Source: Streptomyces sp. AA1529 (GTDB taxonomy: Bacteria; Actinomycetota; Actinomycetes; Streptomycetales; Streptomycetaceae). Taken from it: a stretch of DNA of 64,000 nucleotides. The stretch lies in the NCBI RefSeq assembly GCF_000280905.1, contig NZ_ALAP01000078.1:186001-250000 (forward strand), read 5' to 3'. Numbering within the stretch: the stretch's first letter is position 1; each line of letters begins with the position of its first letter. The notes beneath the pieces were generated by a model that saw only the letters and a list, made by a program, of their open reading frames with translations, was not told where the DNA came from and searched no databases. Both the position numbers and the translations under genes were made by a program. Below are positions 32,782-42,053 of this stretch, piece after piece.

Positions 32782-34331
32782 GCGCGGTCTCCTTCCTTGA
32801 CGGTCGCGGGCGCGGTGCCCTCGGGCGGTTCCTCGGTGTCCGCGCCCTCGGGGGCCAGGCCGCGGGCCACGGCGTGCCGCCGCAGGGCCAGGGCGCCGCC
32901 GACGGACAGCGCCAGCACCGCGAGCAGCAGGTAGTACAGCGCCTCGGGAATCACGTCGATCAGCCGGACCAGGCCGCTGCCGGCGCCGCCGCCGAGTGCC
33001 GCGAACAGCCAGAGCAGTCCCAGCATGTGCGCGATGAACCGGCGCGGCAGGACGTCGGCCACGGCGGCGATGCCCACGGCGGCGACGATCAGTTCGCCGC
33101 AGGCGTGCATCAGATAGACCACCAGCAGCCACAGCGGGGAGACCTTGGTGTCGCCGGAGGCCAGCCCGGCGGCCACCGCCATGATCAGGAAGCTGACGCC
33201 GGTCAGCAGCAGGCCGGCGGAGAACTTGGCCGGGACGCCGCCGCGTCCGCCGCTGTGCTTGAGCAGCAGCCAGGCGAACACCGGCGCCAGCACCAGGATG
33301 AACAGCGGGGTGGCCGACTGCAGCCAGCTGACCGGGACTTCGAATCCGAGCACGTCGCGGTCGGTGGAGTTCTTGGCGAACAGCGTGAGCGAGGAGCCGT
33401 CCTGGGCGATGAGGGACCAGAACAGCGTCGATCCGAGGAAGATCCACAGGAAGGCGCGCAGCCTCCTGCGGTCCGGCGGCCCCAGTTCGGGGCTGCGGTA
33501 GAGCACGGTGTAGGCGACGACGGGTGCGACGATGGTGACCATGCCGACGAGGGCGATGCCGCTGCCCGCCGTCAGCGCTCCGCCCGCGGCCATCCCGGAC
33601 AGCAGCAGCACGAGGACGGCCGCGACGGCGCCGGTCCGGCGCTTGACGCGGCGGGCCGATGCCGCGTCCAGCGGCCGGCCGGGCAGGTCGCCCACCCCCT
33701 GGAACTGCGGCCGGGCCAGCGCCACCTGAATGGTGCCGATCAGCATCGCGGTGCCCGAGACGGCGAAGCCGAGCCGCCAGTCGACGCGCTCGCCGAGGAA
33801 TCCGGCGATCAGCGGCGAGGTGAGCGCGCTGACCTGGATGCCGACGTAGATCAGCGAGATGCCGGCCTCGCGGCGGCCGCCGTCCTTGAACATCAGGTTG
33901 AGCAGGGCCTGGTGGTTGGGCTTGTAGAGGCCCATGCCGACGGCCAGCAGGACGAGCGCGAGCGGCGTCAGCCACAGCAGCGGGGTGGCGAGCGCGAAGT
34001 GGCCCGCGGTGGTGACGGCGGCGCCGAGCACCAGGGTGCGCCGCGGGCCGAGCAGCCGGTCGGCGACCCAGCCGCCGGGCAGGCAGAGCATGAACGCCAG
34101 CCCGATCCAGGCGCCGAACAGCGCGGCGGCGTCCGTCTTGGCGAGCCCGAGCCCGCCCTCGTCGCGGGGCGCGACGGCGAACAGCACGAGGATCGCCTGC
34201 ATGCCGAAGAAGCCGAAGCGCTCCCACAGGTCGCTCATGAACAGGGTGCGGAACCAGTTGGGCCAGGGCCGCAGCGAGGTGGTGGCGGCCGGTGCGCCGT
34301 CCGCCGCGGGGGCCGGTTGCTGTGCCGTCAT
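32778..34331 (-). CDS. POT-family (peptide/MFS) transporter
   Basis: This 517-residue transporter of the proton-dependent oligopeptide transporter group of the major facilitator superfamily has WPNWFRTLFMSDLWERFGFFGMQAILVLF at the start and then about 12-14 predicted helices. Family marks include FLGERVDWRLGFAVSG and MGLYKPNHQALLNLMFK. These transporters normally import di- or tripeptides. Here it is translationally coupled (ATGA) to the halogenase, so a role in product or precursor transport is plausible. Confidence 0.88.
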   Translation of the reverse strand: MTAQQPAPAADGAPAATTSLRPWPNWFRTLFMSDLWERFGFFGMQAILVLFAVAPRDEGGLGLAKTDAAALFGAWIGLAFMLCLPGGWVADRLLGPRRTLVLGAAVTTAGHFALATPLLWLTPLALVLLAVGMGLYKPNHQALLNLMFKDGGRREAGISLIYVGIQVSALTSPLIAGFLGERVDWRLGFAVSGTAMLIGTIQVALARPQFQGVGDLPGRPLDAASARRVKRRTGAVAAVLVLLLSGMAAGGALTAGSGIALVGMVTIVAPVVAYTVLYRSPELGPPDRRRLRAFLWIFLGSTLFWSLIAQDGSSLTLFAKNSTDRDVLGFEVPVSWLQSATPLFILVLAPVFAWLLLKHSGGRGGVPAKFSAGLLLTGVSFLIMAVAAGLASGDTKVSPLWLLVVYLMHACGELIVAAVGIAAVADVLPRRFIAHMLGLLWLFAALGGGAGSGLVRLIDVIPEALYYLLLAVLALSVGGALALRRHAVARGLAPEGADTEEPPEGTAPATVKEGDRA

Positions 34332-35752
34332 GCCGTCGGGCCTCCCTGCGGAGCCGCCTCGGCGGCGCCGGCGCGTGCCAGCCGCAGCTGAGGGTGGAAG
34401 GCGAGGTAGAGGCCGCCGACGGCGTTCTGCTCGCTCATCGGGGCCTGCTTCTGCTCGTGGACCTTGTTCAGGTTGGCGAGCGGGTTGGGGTCGCCGCTCT
34501 CGGCGCCGTTCAGATGGGCGTGCACGCTGGAGTACACGTCCTGCGCGTCCTCCATGTCGGCGATACCGGTGATGATCCGGTCGAAGGCGTCCTGGAGGTT
34601 GAGGTTCTCGCGCTGCGCGGAGGTGAGCTTCTGCGCGTTGTAGAAGTGGTGCTCCTTGCCGCGGTAGCTCTCGTAGAAGACCGAGACCAGCACCAGCAGC
34701 CGCTCGTAGGCGTGCTGGTAGACCGTGTTGAAGAACTGCCAGGCCTCTTCCTCCTCGGCCTCGCCGCGGATGACGCTGCCGAGTGCGGCGCTGGCCAGCA
34801 TCGCGCTGTAGGTGGCCAGGTGGACTCCGGTGGACAGCAGCGGGTCGAGGAAGCAGGCGGCGTCGCCGCACATCAGATAGCCCGGGCGGCCGAAGTCCTG
34901 CGCGGTGTAGGAGTAGTCCTGCTCGACCTTCATCTCGCCGACCTGCTCGGCGCCGCCGAGCAGGTCGGTGACGGCCGGGCAGTCGGCCAGCACCTGGTCG
35001 TAGACCTCCTGGACGCCGCCGAGGCGGTTGCGCTTCTCGTTGAAGATGTCCCGCCCGGTGACCAGGCCGATGCTGGTGGTGCCGTCGTGCAGCGGGATCA
35101 CCCAGAACCAGCCGTCGGGTGCCGAGCAGACGGCGATGGCGCCCTCGGGGCCCCGGTCGAGCGGCTTGACGTTCTTCCAGTACGACCAGGCGGCCACGTT
35201 GCGGAAGATCTCGTGGTACTGGCGGTTCTTGACGTGCCGCGCCGCCAGGACGCCGCCGCGCCCGGAGGCGTCGATGACGTAGTCGAAGGCGATGCGGCCG
35301 CTCCGGTCCGGGTCCTTGGTGCCGGCCCAGCGGGCGGCGACCGGCCGCTCCCCCGCGAACTCCAGCTCCTTGACGGTGACGTTCTCCACCACCTCGACGC
35401 CCAGCGAGGCGGCGTGCCGCAGCAGCAGTTCGTCGAACTCGGAGCGGACGACCTGCCAGGCGTTGGTGCCGTCGTCGCCCAGGCTGTCGAACTTGACCTC
35501 CCACTCCTCCGGGCCCCAGAAGAAGTAGGCACCGCCCTTGGGCTGGAAGCCGTGGGACTGCACCTTGTCCCAGACGCCGAGGAGTTCGAGTATCGGGCGG
35601 CACGAGGGGAGGATCGACTCGCCGATGTGGTAGCGGGGGAACTGGTCCCGTTCCAGCAGGGTGACCTCGAAGCCCTGCTTGGCCAGCAGTCCGGCCGCCG
35701 TGGACCCGGCAGGCCCGCCCCCGATGACGAGGATCTGGGTGGAACCGCGCAT
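34328..35752 (-). CDS. FADH2-dependent halogenase
   Basis: This 474-residue flavin halogenase of the aromatic-polyketide type would chlorinate the polyketide. It has the GGGPAGSTAAGLLAKQGF FAD motif, GESILPSCRP, the lysine in QPKGGAYF, the halogenase hallmark WFWVIPL (WxWxIP) and FLDPLLSTGVHLATYSAM. These marks match phenolic-polyketide halogenases such as the chlortetracycline type. A flavin reductase must supply FADH2; none is obvious nearby. The ATG at 35752 has GGAG six bases upstream; an ATG at 35764 directly adjoins GGAGGA and is less likely. Confidence 0.9.
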   Translation of the reverse strand: MRGSTQILVIGGGPAGSTAAGLLAKQGFEVTLLERDQFPRYHIGESILPSCRPILELLGVWDKVQSHGFQPKGGAYFFWGPEEWEVKFDSLGDDGTNAWQVVRSEFDELLLRHAASLGVEVVENVTVKELEFAGERPVAARWAGTKDPDRSGRIAFDYVIDASGRGGVLAARHVKNRQYHEIFRNVAAWSYWKNVKPLDRGPEGAIAVCSAPDGWFWVIPLHDGTTSIGLVTGRDIFNEKRNRLGGVQEVYDQVLADCPAVTDLLGGAEQVGEMKVEQDYSYTAQDFGRPGYLMCGDAACFLDPLLSTGVHLATYSAMLASAALGSVIRGEAEEEEAWQFFNTVYQHAYERLLVLVSVFYESYRGKEHHFYNAQKLTSAQRENLNLQDAFDRIITGIADMEDAQDVYSSVHAHLNGAESGDPNPLANLNKVHEQKQAPMSEQNAVGGLYLAFHPQLRLARAGAAEAAPQGGPTA

Positions 35753-35830
35753 GAACTTCTCCATTCCTCCGGGGCCCAGGACAGATCGGGTGGAAGGCTC
35801 GGACCCTCCCGGGCACGGTGCGCCGGGCTG

Positions 35831-35859
35831 CCGGAGGAGCGGTGGAGACGGCCTCAATG
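35831..35859 (-). promoter_or_regulatory. Candidate SARP operator for the halogenase operon
   Basis: Minus-strand heptamers CATTGAG, TCTCCAC and CCTCCGG at 11-bp spacing, 79-107 bp before the start at 35752. It is one half of a 307-bp divergent region (35753-36059) that contains no gene. Confidence 0.5.
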
Positions 35860-35976
35860 TCCGGCGGCATCCCCCGCGACACCGCGCGCCCCGCGATCCC
35901 GGGCGTTCCCCCGCACCGCGCGGGTGCCGCGGTCGGGCACAACCGGTTCGAGAGCCGGTGGAGGCGGAGCGGGGCC

Positions 35977-36005
35977 GCTCCAGCGGGGCTCGAGCGGGGT
36001 GGAGT
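35977..36005 (+). promoter_or_regulatory. Candidate SARP operator for the secreted VOC gene
   Basis: GCTCCAG, GCTCGAG and GTGGAGT with identical CGGG spacers, at exact 11-bp steps. The first lies 83 bp before the ATG at 36060. Confidence 0.65.
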
Positions 36006-36059
36006 CTGCTGGGCGGCGCCCGGGAGCGGCCCGGGTCAGTCGAAGCGAAGGAGACCACC

Positions 36060-36590
36060 ATGCGTGCAAGAGCCATCCGCACCCTGGCCGTCAGCACGGC
36101 GAGCGCGGCGGTGCTGTCCGTCGGGCTGGTGGCGGGCGCCCCGAGCAGCGGTGCGCAGCCGGCGGCGGCCGAGGCGCCGTCGACGGCCGAGATCGTGCGG
36201 TACGGGCAGCCGAGCCTCTACACCAGGAACATCGACAAGATGCTGGACTTCTACCACGAGGCGTTCGGCTTCCAGGTCGACTTCCGCTTCCCCGCCGAGG
36301 GGGACGCCGTCTTCGGCACGGTCAGCCTCGGCGACAGCTACTACCTCACCTTCGCCACCTACGACGTGATCAAGCAGTCCACGCCGCTGCGGCACATCGG
36401 CCGGTCGCTGCGCAAGCAGTCCGAGATCGTGGTGATCACCAGCGATGTGGACGCGCTGTACGCGAAGGCCCGGCAGGCGGGCGCGCGGGGCCTGATGGCG
36501 CCCAAGGACCAGCCGTGGGGCGAGCGTTCGGCCTACGTCGCCGACCCGGAGGGCAACCTGGTGCAGCTCTCCACGCACAACGAGTCCTGA
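36060..36590 (+). CDS. Secreted VOC (glyoxalase/extradiol-dioxygenase fold) protein
   Basis: This 176-residue protein has an N-terminal export signal (basic start, then a hydrophobic stretch TLAVSTASAAVLSVGLVAG). A likely cleavage lies before the Ala/Pro-rich linker. One VOC domain follows, marked by LYTRNIDKMLDFYHEAFGF and YVADPEGNLVQLSTH. VOC proteins bind metal or sequester ligands and catalyse isomerisations, oxygenations or resistance by binding. Secreted forms are uncommon. It has its own candidate SARP operator, so it probably belongs to the cluster. Confidence 0.85.
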   Translation: MRARAIRTLAVSTASAAVLSVGLVAGAPSSGAQPAAAEAPSTAEIVRYGQPSLYTRNIDKMLDFYHEAFGFQVDFRFPAEGDAVFGTVSLGDSYYLTFATYDVIKQSTPLRHIGRSLRKQSEIVVITSDVDALYAKARQAGARGLMAPKDQPWGERSAYVADPEGNLVQLSTHNES

Positions 36591-36600
36591 TCCGCGCCGC

Positions 36601-36668
36601 GCGGTCCGGGACAGCGGCGGAGGGGGTACGCGGACCGGGCGTACCCCCTCCGGCTGTCCGGGACCGCA
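36601..36668. terminator. Bidirectional hairpin between VOC and FAD monooxygenase genes
   Basis: The core stem GGAGGGGGTACG (36619-36630) pairs with CGTACCCCCTCC (36640-36651). Outer arms around GCGGTCC and GGACCGC extend it. Confidence 0.75.
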
Positions 36669-36671
36669 CGT

Positions 36672-37883
36672 TCAGGCCGCGCGGCCCGCGGGCGCGGGCC
36701 GGACCTCCTCGTCCCAGTCGACGCGGTAGGAGTAGACCGGCTCGGTCGCCTTGACGCCGAGCTTGAGGAAGAACGGCAGCACCAGGTCGCGCAGGGCGCG
36801 CTGGAAGCCGTTGGCCGCCGCCTTCTGGTTGCCGGTCCGGCGCCCCTCCTTGATGATCTTCTCGACCCGGTCCTTGCGGATGTCCTGGAACGCCGCGAAG
36901 GCCCGCTCCACCTGCGGGATGTCCCGCAGGCACTTGGCCAGCACGATCGCGTCCTCCATCGCCATCGACGCGCCCTGGCCGACGTGCGGCGAGGTGGCGT
37001 GCGCGGCGTCGCCGACCAGGCAGACCCGCCCCTTGTGCCAGGTAGGCAGCGAGGGCATGTCGTAGATGGGGTAGCCGATGATGCCGTCGGCGGTGTCCTC
37101 GATCAGCTGCGGCACCGGGTAGTGGTCCTTGCGGTGCCGCTCCAGCAGCCGGCGCTGCCACTCCTGGTGCTCGACGGCCTCGATCTCACCGCGTGCGGGC
37201 TCCCGCTCGTGGTGGTAGTTCTCGAACCAGTAGATCTCCCCGCCGGGGGTGGTCTGGTGGCCGAAGAACCCCTCCAGGCAGAACGACATCCGCATGGTGC
37301 CGTCCTCGGGAGCCCCGTGCCGGGAATGGGTGTACCCGGCGGTGCCGATCACTCCGGTGTAGGCGGGCTTGGGGGCGTTGGGCAGCACGGTGTAGCGGGT
37401 CTTGGAGTGGATGCCGTCGCAGCCGACGAGGAAGTCGCCCTCGGCGGTGGTGCCGTCGCGGAAGCGGACCGACACGCCCTCGTCCGTCTCGGTGACGCTC
37501 TCGAAGAACTTGCCGAACTCCATCGGCACGCCGCGCTCGACGGCCGCCTCGCGCAGCGCCTGGTTGAGCCGTCCCCGCGTCAGCAGCACGGTCTCGGCCG
37601 GGTTCTGGCCGAGCTGCCGGCCCTTGTGGTTGAGGAAGGCGGTGTTGCGGGTGAGGGTTCCGCTGCCGGAGACCTCCTCGGCGATGCCCAGGGTCTCCAG
37701 GACGGCGATCCCGTTGGGCGCCAGGTTCAGAAAGGCCCCCGCGTCGTCCCTCGGCTTCTCGCTGCCCTCGTAGACGACGGCGTCCACGCCGATGCGCTGG
37801 AGGAACATGGCCAGGACGGGCCCGGCGATACCGCAGCCGATCAGCAGCGCTCTGCGGGGTCGTACGGACTGGGTGCCGCTCAT
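36672..37883 (-). CDS. FAD-dependent monooxygenase 3 (TetX/UbiH type)
   Basis: This 403-residue flavoprotein hydroxylase has LLIGCGIAGPVLAMFLQRIG, VGCDGIHSKTRY and VCLVGDAAHATSPHVGQGASMAMED. It is smaller than the other two FAD enzymes and lacks the C-terminal thioredoxin-like domain. It could be a ring hydroxylase acting late, or a resistance-type modifying enzyme. It lies 88 bp downstream of the MMPL transporter on the same strand. A weak heptamer series (37921-37949) suggests a promoter of its own. Confidence 0.88.
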   Translation of the reverse strand: MSGTQSVRPRRALLIGCGIAGPVLAMFLQRIGVDAVVYEGSEKPRDDAGAFLNLAPNGIAVLETLGIAEEVSGSGTLTRNTAFLNHKGRQLGQNPAETVLLTRGRLNQALREAAVERGVPMEFGKFFESVTETDEGVSVRFRDGTTAEGDFLVGCDGIHSKTRYTVLPNAPKPAYTGVIGTAGYTHSRHGAPEDGTMRMSFCLEGFFGHQTTPGGEIYWFENYHHEREPARGEIEAVEHQEWQRRLLERHRKDHYPVPQLIEDTADGIIGYPIYDMPSLPTWHKGRVCLVGDAAHATSPHVGQGASMAMEDAIVLAKCLRDIPQVERAFAAFQDIRKDRVEKIIKEGRRTGNQKAAANGFQRALRDLVLPFFLKLGVKATEPVYSYRVDWDEEVRPAPAGRAA

Positions 37884-37971
37884 GGATCAACCTCGTTCTC
37901 TGCGGGGTGCGTTGATGTGCGGGTCGGTGCGGTCGTGCAGGTTTCGAGTGTCGCCGATCGATGCCCGTCCG

Positions 37972-40152
37972 TCAGTCGATATCCAGACGTGGCAGGATTC
38001 GTTCCACCGGACGCGGCAGCCACCAGGCGCGCGGCCCCAGCAGCCGCAGCACGGCGGGGACGAGCAGGCAGCGGATGACGACGGCGTCCATGAAGATCGC
38101 GACGGCCAGCCCGAAGCCGAACTGGCGCAGCATCCGGTCGTCGCTGAGGAAGAACGAGCCGAAGACCACGATCATGATGGCTCCGGCCGCGGTGACGACG
38201 GCGCCGGTGCGGGCCAGTCCCTCGCGGACGGCCGCGGTGTGGTCGCCGGTGCGCAGCCACTCCTCGCGCATCCGGGAGAGCAGGAAGACCTCGTAGTCCA
38301 TGGAGAGCCCGAAGACGATCGCGAAGATCATCACGGGCAGGTAGGCCTCGATGGGCCCCGCCTGCTCGCCCAGCCAGCCGTTCTGGAACACCAGGGTGAT
38401 GGCACCCAGCGCGGCGCCGATGGACAGCAGGTTGAGCAGCGCGGCCTTCAGCGGGATCAGCAGCGAGCGGAAGACGGCGGCCAGCAGCAGCATGGACAGC
38501 CCCACGACGATGGCCACGAACAGCGGCATCCGCGCTGCGACCGTGTCGGAGTAGTCGATGACCGAGGCGGTGGCGCCGCCCAGCAGATAGTCGGCGCCGG
38601 TGCGCTCCGAGAGGCCGGGCAGCACCTCCTCGCGCAGCTGGTGCACCAGGTCGGTGGTCGCCTCGTCCTGCGGCGCCGTCTTCGGATAGGCCAGCACGGT
38701 GGCCGCCTCGCCGTCCCCGGTCGGGATGACCCCGCTGCTGCCCGCGATGCCGGGGGTGTCGCGCAGTGCCGTCGTCAGGGAGCGGGCCGCCGCCCGGACG
38801 TCGCCGTCCTCCGGCGGGGCGACGGCGATCACCAGCGGGCCGTTGACGCCGGGGCCGAATCCGTCGGCGAGCCGGTCGTAGGCCTCCCGGCTGGTGCTGC
38901 CCTGCGGGTCGTTGCCCGCGTCGGCGAAGCCGAGCCGCATGCCGAGCATCGGCGCGGCCAGCGCGCCGAGCGCGACCACGGCCAGCACCAGTACCGCGAC
39001 CGGCCGGCGCTGCACGGCCGCGCCCAGCCGGCGCCAGCCCGCGCCCTCCTCGGACTTGCCCCGCTCGGCGCGCTTGGCGGCGCGGGCCCGGAACTGCCGC
39101 TCGAAGCGCTTGCCGAAGACGGCCAGCAGCGCCGGCAGCAGGGTCAGCGAGGCGAGCATCGTGACCAGGATGGTCAGCGCCACCGCCAGGGCGGCCCCGC
39201 GCAGCGCGCCCAGGCCCAGCGCGACCAGCCCCAGCAGAGCGATGATCACGGTGCAGCCGGCGACCGCGACGGTCCGCCCGGCGGTCTGCAGGGCCCGCCG
39301 CGCCGCCTCGGCGGTCTCGGCGCCGCTGGTGAGTTCGGTGCGGTACCGGGCGAAGACGAGCAGCGCGTAGTCGATGCCGACGCCGAGCCCGACGAGCATC
39401 ATCACGTACGGCGCCCAGGTGGCGACGGTGAACAGGTGGGAGACGAGCACGATGGCGCCGAGGGTGGTGCCCACGGCGAACAGCGCGGTGATGACGGGCA
39501 GTCCGGCGGCGACCACGGTGCCGAACATGAAGACGAGGATGACCAGCGCCGCGAGGATGCCCGCTCCCTCCGCCGCACCGCCGGAGTCGGCCGCCAGTTC
39601 GCCGGCCGCCTCGCCGCCGAGCTCGACGCGCACGCCGTCGCCCGCCGCGGTCCGGGCGGTGTCCAGGATGCGCCGGGTGTCGGAGACCTCCATCTCCTCG
39701 GCGGGCCGGTCGAGGGTCACGGTGGCGAAGGCCGTGGTGCCGTCCGGGGAGAGCGAGGAGGGGTCGGCGAAGGCGCCGCGCACCTCGTCGACCGCGGGCA
39801 GGCCGGCGACCTTCGCCTCCATGGCGCCGACCGCCTGGCGGACCGCCTTCCCGCGCAGCCCGTCCGGGTCGTGCAGCACGATCTCCAGCGAGCCGCCGCC
39901 CTGCCCGGAACCGTGCTCCTCCAGCAGCTCGACGGTGCGCTGGGTCTCGGTCCCGGGGATGGAGTAGTCGTCCCGGTAGCGGTCCCCGGCGCTGGAGGCC
40001 GCAGCCCATATCCCGGCGAGCACCACGGCCCACAGGACCAGCGCGGTCCATCGGTGGCGGTGCGCGAAGACGGCGGATCTGGCGAACAGTCCACCGCTGT
40101 CCGGCTGCGCTGCCGGGGCGGTGGAGTGCGTACGGGGTGGCGTGCCGGTCAC
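37972..40152 (-). CDS. MMPL-family RND transporter
   Basis: This 726-residue, 12-helix transporter of the MMPL (actinobacterial RND) family has two repeats, each with one helix, a large outside domain and five helices. The segment GLGVGIDYALLVFARYR holds the GxGxDYxxxxxxR motif, and the second repeat has the counterpart FGLSMDYEVFLLSRMREEW. Such proteins export lipids, polyketides and antibiotics. It is probably the product exporter of this cluster. The GTG start has GAGGAGGA five bases upstream. An operator of the SARP type lies 63-91 bp upstream. Confidence 0.93.
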   Translation of the reverse strand: MTGTPPRTHSTAPAAQPDSGGLFARSAVFAHRHRWTALVLWAVVLAGIWAAASSAGDRYRDDYSIPGTETQRTVELLEEHGSGQGGGSLEIVLHDPDGLRGKAVRQAVGAMEAKVAGLPAVDEVRGAFADPSSLSPDGTTAFATVTLDRPAEEMEVSDTRRILDTARTAAGDGVRVELGGEAAGELAADSGGAAEGAGILAALVILVFMFGTVVAAGLPVITALFAVGTTLGAIVLVSHLFTVATWAPYVMMLVGLGVGIDYALLVFARYRTELTSGAETAEAARRALQTAGRTVAVAGCTVIIALLGLVALGLGALRGAALAVALTILVTMLASLTLLPALLAVFGKRFERQFRARAAKRAERGKSEEGAGWRRLGAAVQRRPVAVLVLAVVALGALAAPMLGMRLGFADAGNDPQGSTSREAYDRLADGFGPGVNGPLVIAVAPPEDGDVRAAARSLTTALRDTPGIAGSSGVIPTGDGEAATVLAYPKTAPQDEATTDLVHQLREEVLPGLSERTGADYLLGGATASVIDYSDTVAARMPLFVAIVVGLSMLLLAAVFRSLLIPLKAALLNLLSIGAALGAITLVFQNGWLGEQAGPIEAYLPVMIFAIVFGLSMDYEVFLLSRMREEWLRTGDHTAAVREGLARTGAVVTAAGAIMIVVFGSFFLSDDRMLRQFGFGLAVAIFMDAVVIRCLLVPAVLRLLGPRAWWLPRPVERILPRLDID

Positions 40153-40213
40153 GGTTCCTCCTCGGGCACGCGGTCGGCTGGTCCGCGGCCGTGCGTACAG
40201 CCTGGCCAGAGCC

Positions 40214-40243
40214 GCTGGAGAACGGCTCGAGCGAGGTTGTAGC
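40214..40243 (-). promoter_or_regulatory. Candidate SARP operator for the MMPL operon
   Basis: On the minus strand GCTACAA, GCTCGAG and TCTCCAG are 11 bp apart (40215-40243), 63-91 bp before the MMPL start. Owing to the palindromic core the plus strand also reads GCTGGAG, GCTCGAG and GTTGTAG. Confidence 0.55.
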
Positions 40244-40280
40244 CGCTCCGGGACGTGCCGGGCAAGGGGCAGCGGCACGC

Positions 40281-40309
40281 GCTCCACCGCCACTCCAGGG
40301 ACAGTCGAG
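40281..40309 (+). promoter_or_regulatory. Candidate SARP operator for multicopper oxidase 2
   Basis: GCTCCAC (40281), ACTCCAG (40292) and AGTCGAG (40303) are at exact 11-bp steps. They end 44 bp before the ATG at 40353. Confidence 0.6.
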
Positions 40310-40352
40310 TCAACGGCCGGACGCTGGCCGGATGACCGGCCACCATGGTCCG

Positions 40353-41987
40353 ATGACCAGCGAACCGGACAACGAGCAGCGGCCGCGCCGGGCCGGGAAG
40401 AACAAGCGCGACGCCGACGGCCGACCGCCCTCGCGCGGCCGGCGGATCCGCCGCCGCGCCCTGCTGGCCGCGGGCGGCACGCTGGGCGCGGGAGTGGTGG
40501 TGGGCGGTGCCTATGCCGTCAACTTCGCGGTCGTCTACGGCAACCGCAAGCTGACCAACGTCGGGGAGCTGACGTTCGAGAACCCGCTGCGCGTCCCCCG
40601 GCTGCTGGAGGGGCGCAGGAGCGGCGGGGACCGGCTGTTCGAGCTCACGGCGCGGCCGGGCAGGAGCGAGCTGCTGCCCGGCAGGCAGACCCCGACCTGG
40701 GGCATCAACGGGCCGTTCCTGGCGCCCACGCTGCGGGCCCGGCGCGGGGAGACGGTGCGGGTCGCCTACGACAACCGGCTGCCGGAGGCCACCACACTGC
40801 ACTGGCACGGCATGCACCTGCCGGCGGTGATGGACGGCGGCCCGCACCAGACGGTGCAGCCGGGCGCCGTCTGGAAGCCGCACTGGAAGATCGAGCAGCC
40901 CGCCGCGACGCTCTGGTACCACCCCCATCCGCACGGAGCCACGGCCGAGCACGTGACCCGCGGCATCGCGGGCATGTTCCTGGTGGACGACGAGAAGGAC
41001 GCCGAGGAGCGCACGGGACTGCCGCGCGACTACGGGGTGGACGACATCCCCCTGATCGTGCAGGACCGCAGCTTCGCGGACGACGGCACGATGGAGCTGC
41101 GCGGGGCCTCCACCCTGGAGAGCTTCGCCGGGGTGGGCAGCGTGGGCGTGCTGGGCGACACGATCCTGGTCAACGGGGTGCACGACCCGCATCTGAAGGT
41201 GAGCACCACGCTGGTGCGGCTGCGGGTGCTGAACGCCTCCAACGCGCGCGTCTACAACTTCGGCTTCACCGACAACCGCGAGTTCCACCTGGTGGCCCAG
41301 GAGAACGGGCTGCTGGAGCGGCCGGTGCCGCTGCGCCGGCTGCAGCTCATGGCCGCCGAGCGCGCCGAGATCGTGGTGCGGATGGAGCCGGGCAGGACCG
41401 CGCTGCTGCGCAGCTTCCCGCCCGACCTGGGGCTCGGCTTCCCCACCGACCGGATGGACGGCGGCCAGGACACCTTCGACATCCTCCAGCTGCGCCCCGC
41501 GGCGAAGCTGACCAGGTCGCAGCCGCTGCCCGAGCGGCTGCGGGACGTGCCGCGCCCGGTCGAGGTGCCGAAGGGCGCGACCGTGCGCAGGTTCCGGATG
41601 AACGGGACCCAGATCAACGGCAAGGCCATGGAGATGGCGCGGGTGGACGTGGTCGCCCCCGCCGAAGCGGTGGAGGTGTGGGAGTTCACCGGTTCGAGCG
41701 ATGGGATGCACAGCATCCATGTGCACGGCACCGGCTTCAACGTCCTGGAGTACCGGGGGCGGAAGCCGCCCGCGCGACTGCGGGGGCAGAAGGACACCGT
41801 CCACGTCCCGGCCGGCGGCACGGTGCGGCTCGCGGTCCCGCTGCCGCGCTGGGTGGACACCGTGTACCCCTACATGTACCACTGCCACGTCCTCACCCAT
41901 GAGGACCAGGGCATGATGGGGCAGTTCACGATCGCCCGGCCCGGCTCCGAGTCCCAGGCCCCGCGCTGGATCTCCGACCACCACTGA
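40353..41987 (+). CDS. Multicopper oxidase 2 (bilirubin-oxidase/CotA-like, Tat-exported)
   Basis: This 544-residue laccase-type enzyme contains HWHGMHLPAVMDGG, WYHPHPHG, HSIHVHGTGFN and the type-1 copper tail YHCHVLTHEDQGMMGQF. The N-terminus (RGRRIRRRALLAAGGTLGAGVVVGGAYAV) is a twin-Arg signal, perhaps retained as an anchor. It should oxidise phenols at the outside of the membrane. It is clearly different from multicopper oxidases 1 and 3. It leads an operon with an SDR. No strong Shine-Dalgarno is visible; an ATG at 40332 is possible. Confidence 0.93.
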   Translation: MTSEPDNEQRPRRAGKNKRDADGRPPSRGRRIRRRALLAAGGTLGAGVVVGGAYAVNFAVVYGNRKLTNVGELTFENPLRVPRLLEGRRSGGDRLFELTARPGRSELLPGRQTPTWGINGPFLAPTLRARRGETVRVAYDNRLPEATTLHWHGMHLPAVMDGGPHQTVQPGAVWKPHWKIEQPAATLWYHPHPHGATAEHVTRGIAGMFLVDDEKDAEERTGLPRDYGVDDIPLIVQDRSFADDGTMELRGASTLESFAGVGSVGVLGDTILVNGVHDPHLKVSTTLVRLRVLNASNARVYNFGFTDNREFHLVAQENGLLERPVPLRRLQLMAAERAEIVVRMEPGRTALLRSFPPDLGLGFPTDRMDGGQDTFDILQLRPAAKLTRSQPLPERLRDVPRPVEVPKGATVRRFRMNGTQINGKAMEMARVDVVAPAEAVEVWEFTGSSDGMHSIHVHGTGFNVLEYRGRKPPARLRGQKDTVHVPAGGTVRLAVPLPRWVDTVYPYMYHCHVLTHEDQGMMGQFTIARPGSESQAPRWISDHH

Positions 41988-42053
41988 CCACGTGCAGAGC
42001 GTCCGCGGCGACCGGCCGCGGCACGCGCATCCGTCGAGATCCCGGAGGCCGAG

